Assembly: GCA_947588665.1 (NCBI GenBank)
Contig: CANPYU010000188.1
Span: forward strand, 1-9,271
Reading direction: 5' to 3'
Length of the DNA: 9,271 nucleotides
Source of the DNA: an uncultured Bacilli bacterium
GTDB lineage: Bacteria; Bacillota_I; Bacilli_A; RF39; UBA660
The position numbers and the translations under genes are program-made. The notes under the pieces were generated by a model that saw nothing but the letters and a program-made list of their open reading frames with translations, was not told where the DNA came from and searched no databases. Each line of letters starts with the position of its first letter. Position 1 is the stretch's first letter. This document shows positions 5,960-9,271 of this stretch, piece by piece.

Positions 5960-6064
5960 ATGATAGAAGAGATTTTATCTGTGATATTATTGTTTTTAAC
6001 TATAAAAAAGACACTTATCTTCATCAGTATTGATATAAAGATAAATGTCAATAAATTAAAATAA
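5960..6064 (+). CDS. Candidate 34-residue hydrophobic peptide with leader minicistron
   Basis: This lies in the 320-base stretch between the XRE and LysM genes. The ORF encodes a small peptide beginning MIEEILSVILLFLTIKK, with a hydrophobic helix (about 5-15), a KK break, a second hydrophobic patch (19-26) and a basic end. A perfect AGGAGG (5945-5950) lies 9 nt before the ATG. That site sits inside a six-codon in-frame minicistron (5939-5956, MNRRH-stop) which has its own AAGGGGG site at 5928-5934. A promoter (5844-5871) and a hairpin with T-rich tail (6068-6100) frame the unit. Size and layout resemble type I toxin or small membrane-peptide genes, but I do not recognise the family. The main doubt is that the 3' half overlaps a strong minus-strand terminator. 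Confidence 0.45.
   Translation: MIEEILSVILLFLTIKKTLIFISIDIKINVNKLK
6004..6049 (-). terminator. Strong intrinsic terminator of the LysM-end operon
   Basis: On the minus strand a 12-bp stem with one G-U pair joins GACATTTATCTT (6049-6038) to AAGATAAGTGTC (6021-6010), with further pairing inside, followed by TTTTTT (6009-6004). It lies 85 nt past the LysM gene stop and is antisense to the small-peptide ORF. Confidence 0.75.
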
Positions 6065-6067
6065 ATT

Positions 6068-6100
6068 TGTAGGCATTTGTTCTTAAATGTTCTACATTTT
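6068..6100 (+). terminator. Probable terminator of the small-peptide transcript
   Basis: TGTAG (6068-6072) pairs with CTACA (6092-6096), and inside it CATTT pairs with AAATG around a 6-nt loop. TTTT (6097-6100) and another T-tract follow. It starts 4 nt after the peptide stop codon. Confidence 0.45.
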
Positions 6101-6134
6101 GATTTTAACATAAAAATGGATATAAAGTAAATAT

Positions 6135-6443
6135 TTATCTATTATTTTTGTAAACTAATATTTGATCTGGTAATAAATAAATCGTTTTGTTATAATTAAG
6201 CATGCCATCGATGTCTGTTCTAAATGCATCTGTAACACCACTTAAAGTATCCCCTTCTCCAGTTATATAATAGCTATATCCACTTTTAGGGATCATTAAC
6301 TCTTGGCCTGGATATATATATTCATTATCTTTAATTCCATTGATGGTGGCTAGTAATTTGGGATTTATATTATATTTTCGAGATATTTCATATAAATTAT
6401 CTCCTTTTTCAATTGTATAATAAGTAAAATAAGTATCGTTCAA
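6135..6443 (-). CDS. Small protein with two LysM domains
   Basis: About 102 residues, almost entirely two LysM modules. The first begins YYTIEKGDNLYEISRKYNIN and ends PGQELMIP; the second begins YYITGEGDTLSGVTDAFRTD and ends LLPDQILVYK. LysM modules bind N-acetylglucosamine polymers such as peptidoglycan. No signal peptide is present, so it may be cytoplasmic, a spore-coat-type protein, or exported by another route. The start is most likely TTG at 6443, 8 nt after AGGAG; a GTG at 6452 overlaps that site and is too close. Last of four same-strand genes, 43 nt after the propeller-like protein, followed by a strong terminator. The second module is divergent (GEGDT, DIDGML). Confidence 0.85.
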   Translation of the reverse strand: MNDTYFTYYTIEKGDNLYEISRKYNINPKLLATINGIKDNEYIYPGQELMIPKSGYSYYITGEGDTLSGVTDAFRTDIDGMLNYNKTIYLLPDQILVYKNNR

Positions 6444-6486
6444 TTTTATCACTCCTAGTATAGGATATGATAAAAGTCTAATTTGG

Positions 6487-7578
6487 TTAATTAATATAAA
6501 TCATATTTTCATAATTAAAATTCCATTCGAAATATTTAAGTAATAAACTTTCTCCTTTTATTGGACTAAAATGATATAATGAATCTTCTTTTAAATAAAA
6601 TATATCTTCATTATTAATTTTAACTATACTCTTAACATTGGTCGCAATAAATGTTTTAATTTTTTTATTTTGATAGTTTAAATATAAATTAGTATTTTCT
6701 AAAGAGTAATTATAATTGGTATTATATGTAAATTCTTTTTTTTGGTTTATTAATGTTTTTATGTTGGCTTTTTCCCATTTTCCGGCATTTAAAAATTTGG
6801 CTTTTATTTTTTCTAAATTTCCATTCTTAGCATTAAATTCATACATACATTTTTCTTTAGGATCAACAATATATATTTTATTATTTTCATAACCTGGGAA
6901 ATAACTGTCAAAATAAATATCATGATCTAAAGAATGTTTTTTTAATTTGCCAGTTTTTAATTCTATAGTATAAAAATTATTAAAAGTATAGTTAGAGTCA
7001 TAATCCGCTATAACTAAATAGTCAGTAGTATAACCAATTAAATTAACTGTATATAGTTCTTTTTCTAAAATATTTATTTTAGTATTTTGGTTAGAGTTGA
7101 GATAATAAAATCCATCATAATTCCAAATATAATAATTATAATCATTACTATATATATCTATATCTTGATATGTTGTAATTTTTTTAGAGTTAGGGTAAAA
7201 CTTTGAGGCTATTTTTTCTTTTAAATTATTATTTACTAAAGAGAAGTGAGTATTTTTTTTATTATCATAACAAAGAGGCATAAATTCAAAACTATCGCCT
7301 TTAGGAATTAAACAAAAGTTATCATTATCTTCAATTATTTGAATATCTTTAATAAATTTGCGATGTTCTTTATAAGGCGAATTAAATAATAAATCTAAAT
7401 TAATATTTTTATAGCTAAAATTAAAGTAATAGCTTTTGGTTTTTTTGTTATAACTTTCTGTAATAGCTATTTTATTTATATTATATGTCTTGGTATAATT
7501 TTTTGGTTTTATTAAAAATATTAAAAAAAGAATAAATATTGCTACAATAATTAATTGAAAGACTTTAAGCTTTTTCAT
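6487..7578 (-). CDS. Membrane-anchored extracytoplasmic protein, possibly beta-propeller
   Basis: 363 residues, not confidently assigned to a family. A basic start (MKKLK) and a single hydrophobic anchor (about 6-23) are followed by a Tyr/Asn/Lys-rich extracytoplasmic region. That region contains repeated strand-turn units such as NFYTIELKTGKLKKHSL and KCMYEFNAKNGNLEKIK, each ending in a [KN]-x-G-x-L turn; these are reminiscent of beta-propeller blades (inference). Only three Cys occur. The ATG at 7578 is 3 nt after the stop of the PH-like gene and has a weak ribosome binding site within that gene's end, implying translational coupling. With LysM and PH-like neighbours it points to a cell-envelope function. 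Confidence 0.75.
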   Translation of the reverse strand: MKKLKVFQLIIVAIFILFLIFLIKPKNYTKTYNINKIAITESYNKKTKSYYFNFSYKNINLDLLFNSPYKEHRKFIKDIQIIEDNDNFCLIPKGDSFEFMPLCYDNKKNTHFSLVNNNLKEKIASKFYPNSKKITTYQDIDIYSNDYNYYIWNYDGFYYLNSNQNTKINILEKELYTVNLIGYTTDYLVIADYDSNYTFNNFYTIELKTGKLKKHSLDHDIYFDSYFPGYENNKIYIVDPKEKCMYEFNAKNGNLEKIKAKFLNAGKWEKANIKTLINQKKEFTYNTNYNYSLENTNLYLNYQNKKIKTFIATNVKSIVKINNEDIFYLKEDSLYHFSPIKGESLLLKYFEWNFNYENMIYIN

Positions 7579-7581
7579 AGA

Positions 7582-8031
7582 TTACATACTTTCTTCTAAT
7601 TTTTTAGCATACTTTTTCTTTTCTTCCATCATGAATTCGGTAATTTCAGTTTCTATTTCTCTTAAAGAATCTTTGGCAAGATTAGTAATTACCACCACTT
7701 CTTTTACTGTATCAATTGTAATTTTGCCCCATATTAAACCTTGATATACTTGCATATCGTTATATAAATCTGGCGTAATGCTACTTAAGAAATAACCCCA
7801 CACAACTCTTTTTTGGCCAATTAAAATTCGTTTATTGGTAAGAGCTATAACAGCGGTAGAAGTTAAATCATAGAATTTGTCATTTTTTTGACCGGCAAAA
7901 GCATATAAGACTTTTTCGCCAGGATTTAAGTGCTGTTCTATAACATCAGCATGTTTTTTTAGGCGCCACCAAGTGACTCCTCCAGGAAATTTTTTTTTGT
8001 ATAAAGTTACATGATCATATACTTGGCCCAT
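7582..8031 (-). CDS. Bacterial PH-domain-like protein
   Basis: 149 residues. A Lys/Trp-rich N-terminus (VTWWRLKKHADVIEQHLNPG) precedes a compact beta domain: EKVLYAFAGQ, then the family hallmark ALTNKRILIGQKR, then the SSITPDLYNDMQVY and WGKITIDTVKEVVVITNL strands. It closes with a charged coiled helix (EIETEITEFMMEEKKKYAKKL). The TNKRILIG stretch and alternating strands fit bacterial pleckstrin-homology-like (bPH) proteins. No membrane segment is seen. I prefer the ATG at 8031, 8 nt after GAAGTGG, over in-frame GTG codons at 8043 and 8040. A promoter lies just upstream (8050-8078). It is followed 3 nt later by the anchored protein, so these are probably functional partners. Confidence 0.75.
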   Translation of the reverse strand: MGQVYDHVTLYKKKFPGGVTWWRLKKHADVIEQHLNPGEKVLYAFAGQKNDKFYDLTSTAVIALTNKRILIGQKRVVWGYFLSSITPDLYNDMQVYQGLIWGKITIDTVKEVVVITNLAKDSLREIETEITEFMMEEKKKYAKKLEESM

Positions 8032-8049
8032 AATTATCACCACTTCTTT

Positions 8050-8078
8050 ATTTTATAATAAAATATATTATTTGACAA
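8050..8078 (-). promoter_or_regulatory. Promoter ahead of the PH-like / anchored / LysM genes
   Basis: On the minus strand: -35 TTGTCA (8078-8073), 17-nt spacer, -10 TAAAAT (8055-8050), in the 60-bp gap before the ATG at 8031. The three downstream genes can thus be transcribed without the 104-residue gene. Confidence 0.5.
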
Positions 8079-8091
8079 GATATTTTAAAAG

Positions 8092-8406
8092 TTATTTAAA
8101 GATGCGATCATATAATTTATACATATATTGAACAGAACTTTCTAAAAAGAAATAGTGAGGAATATAAAATAAAAGAAAAATGATACCAATAGTAAAAGGT
8201 ATTAAAAAATAATAACTAATCATGCCTAAACTAAAAAATATTAATGTATAAATAACATAAAATAAAGTTACTAGTAAATGGATTAAACGTTCATGGGCAA
8301 AATAAGTTATTTTATCTTTAAATATTAGTTGCTCTTCTTTTGTTAATTTTCCTTTTTCTAATTTGCTTTCTATTTCTTGAATATAGTCTTTTATATATTT
8401 TTTCAT
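8092..8406 (-). CDS. Two-TM membrane protein, unknown function
   Basis: 104 residues, family not recognised. The N-terminal 35 residues form a charged helix (ESKLEKGKLTKEEQLIFKDK). Two hydrophobic segments, about 42-62 (HLLVTLFYVIYTLIFFSLGM) and 66-88 (FLIPFTIGIIFLLFYIPHYF), make a hairpin, with a basic tail. The ATG at 8406 has a perfect GGAGG 6 nt upstream. It is first of four same-strand genes; the 60-bp gap to the PH-like gene holds a second promoter. Topology and neighbours suggest an envelope role, nothing firmer. Confidence 0.75.
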   Translation of the reverse strand: MKKYIKDYIQEIESKLEKGKLTKEEQLIFKDKITYFAHERLIHLLVTLFYVIYTLIFFSLGMISYYFLIPFTIGIIFLLFYIPHYFFLESSVQYMYKLYDRIFK

Positions 8407-8477
8407 ATAGCCTCCAATTATTATAAGTATATCACTTTTGTATCATTTTTTATAGATAAAATGTTAATATTTATATG

Positions 8478-8506
8478 TTGCTAAACTTTAGATTAAGAGT
8501 TATAAT
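8478..8506 (+). promoter_or_regulatory. tRNA-Gly promoter
   Basis: -35 TTGCTA (8478-8483), 17-nt spacer, perfect -10 TATAAT (8501-8506). The tRNA begins at 8515, so the primary transcript would carry only one or two extra 5' bases. Confidence 0.75.
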
Positions 8507-8514
8507 TAGGTTAT

Positions 8515-8589
8515 GCAGATATAGTTTAATGGTTAGAATATAAGCTTCCCAAGCTTAGGATACGAGTTCGATTCTCGCTATCTGCTCCA
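8515..8589 (+). tRNA. tRNA-Gly (anticodon CCC)
   Basis: The full cloverleaf can be drawn. The acceptor GCAGATA (8515-8521) pairs with TATCTGC (8579-8585). The D-arm region is GTTTAATGGTTAGAAT. The anticodon stem TAAGC/GCTTA encloses TTCCCAA with CCC at 8548-8550. The T-arm is ACGAG-TTCGATT-CTCGC with one mismatch at the outer pair. CCA is encoded (8587-8589). It decodes GGG, and is notable as a C-starting anticodon in such an AT-rich genome. Confidence 0.92.
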
Positions 8590-8600
8590 GTGACGAGTCT

Positions 8601-8622
8601 GTTCGAACTTTTAGGTTTGAAC
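8601..8622 (+). repeat. Hairpin downstream of tRNA-Gly
   Basis: GTTCGAACT (8601-8609) pairs with GGTTTGAAC (8614-8622) around a TTTA loop: 9 pairs including two G-U. There is no T-run of its own; it precedes the terminator at 8634-8659 and may serve 3' processing or boost termination. Confidence 0.45.
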
Positions 8623-8633
8623 TTAATATAAAT

Positions 8634-8659
8634 ATCAACTCTAAATGGGTTGATTTTTT
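8634..8659 (+). terminator. Terminator of the tRNA-Gly transcript
   Basis: ATCAACTC (8634-8641), loop TAAAT, GGGTTGAT (8647-8654) with one G-U pair, then TTTTT (8655-8659). Classic intrinsic terminator. Confidence 0.75.
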
Positions 8660-8673
8660 GTTTGTAGAAAAAT

Positions 8674-8692
8674 CATCCTTATAGAAAGGATG
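8674..8692 (+). promoter_or_regulatory. Hairpin that covers the ribosome binding site of the next gene
   Basis: CATCCTT (8674-8680), loop ATAGA, AAGGATG (8686-8692): a perfect 7-bp stem. The 3' arm contains the AAGG ribosome binding site of the gene that starts at 8699. Translation would be low unless the hairpin opens. No T-run follows, so it is not a terminator. Confidence 0.5.
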
Positions 8693-8698
8693 TGCTAT

Positions 8699-8974
8699 AT
8701 GTTTAATATTTCTACTAAAAAATTAGATATTGAGGAGAATTTAAAACAACGTATCATGTTTATTTGTGAGTTTTGTCATGTTAAGCCCCAAATCATAAAT
8801 GGTAATCTACACAGAATTGATAAAACTAACCTTTCATATGTTGAACCTCATAAAATAATTATTAAAAATAAAACATTTCTAATTTTCAATTATTCTACCG
8901 ATGTTTATATTAATAATTTAACTAACAAAATTAAACTTGTAGAATTAGAAGACTATATCAAAAATATGTCCTAA
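8699..8974 (+). CDS. Unrecognised 91-residue protein next to the recombinase
   Basis: Family not recognised. The protein is soluble, with no signal or membrane segment. It has a helical start (TKKLDIEENLKQRIMFICEF), a single CEFCH motif (a C-x-x-C pair too isolated to call a zinc site), a middle rich in short strands (HKIIIKNKTFLIFNYS) and an acidic end. I chose the ATG at 8699 because AGAAAGG is 9 nt upstream; the ATG at 8690 is embedded in that site. No clear promoter was seen, so readthrough from the tRNA promoter is possible. It lies between tRNA-Gly and a serine recombinase and may be the edge of an integrated element, or the last resident gene. Confidence 0.6.
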   Translation: MFNISTKKLDIEENLKQRIMFICEFCHVKPQIINGNLHRIDKTNLSYVEPHKIIIKNKTFLIFNYSTDVYINNLTNKIKLVELEDYIKNMS

Positions 8975-9017
8975 AATACTTTGCTAAAGCTTTAATTTTG
9001 TAATAATAAATTTAAAA

Positions 9018-9271
<254 letters not shown>

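Noticed and set aside
8590..8622. Second copy of the tRNA T-arm (ACGAGT...TTCGA) as an attachment-site repeat
   Set aside because: Similarity is limited to short words with an insertion between them; no duplicated tRNA 3' end is present in the window.

Overview
The window is a very AT-rich bacterial segment. Genes are short and tightly packed, ribosome binding sites are strong (GGAGG type), promoters are sigma-A-like, stops are TAA/TAG, and Trp is encoded by TGG. This fits an uncultured low-GC Bacillota, probably a gut Bacilli lineage of the RF39/Erysipelotrichia/Mollicutes-like kind that uses the standard code. The lineage is inferred from style and gene families, not proven.

Layout. (1) 75-281 (+) is a small DUF378 membrane protein that ends in a convergent bidirectional terminator. 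(2) 297-2713 (-) is the centrepiece: a diversity-generating retroelement (DGR) enzyme operon. Its order of transcription is a solitary MutS-domain-I-like protein (MSL), an Avd-like four-helix-bundle protein, a DGR-type reverse transcriptase (motif IGNMTSQ, catalytic YMDD), then an unrecognised 173-residue protein. MSL/Avd and Avd/RT overlap. A consensus promoter and a foldable leader of about 100 nt precede the operon. (3) 2924-3817 (-) is a MYG1-family DHH-type hydrolase with its own promoter. (4) 3962-5434 (-) is a membrane-anchored surface protein whose C-terminus (WTMSP to PVINL) looks like a DGR variable region in a C-type-lectin/DUF6273-like fold. (5) 5575-5814 (+) is a divergent XRE repressor-like protein; a perfect 10-bp palindrome overlaps the -35 of the surface-protein promoter. 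(6) 5815-6134, with no long gene, holds a candidate small hydrophobic-peptide gene (34 codons) with promoter, leader minicistron and terminator. The terminator of the opposing operon overlaps it antisense. (7) 6135-8406 (-) is a run of envelope-type genes: a two-TM protein, a bacterial PH-like protein, a membrane-anchored possible beta-propeller, and a two-LysM protein. (8) 8515-8589 (+) is tRNA-Gly(CCC). After it come an unknown small gene whose ribosome binding site is locked in a perfect hairpin, seven 11-bp tandem repeats, a terminator, and the first 26 codons of a serine recombinase cut by the window edge.

How it fits together: RT, Avd and MSL would copy an RNA template with adenine-directed errors and write it into the 3' end of the displayed surface protein. 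The template repeat that should accompany them was not found by eye in this window. That is the main puzzle here: either the template is distant, or this RT and this target are not partners. The right edge looks like the start of an integrative element beside a tRNA.
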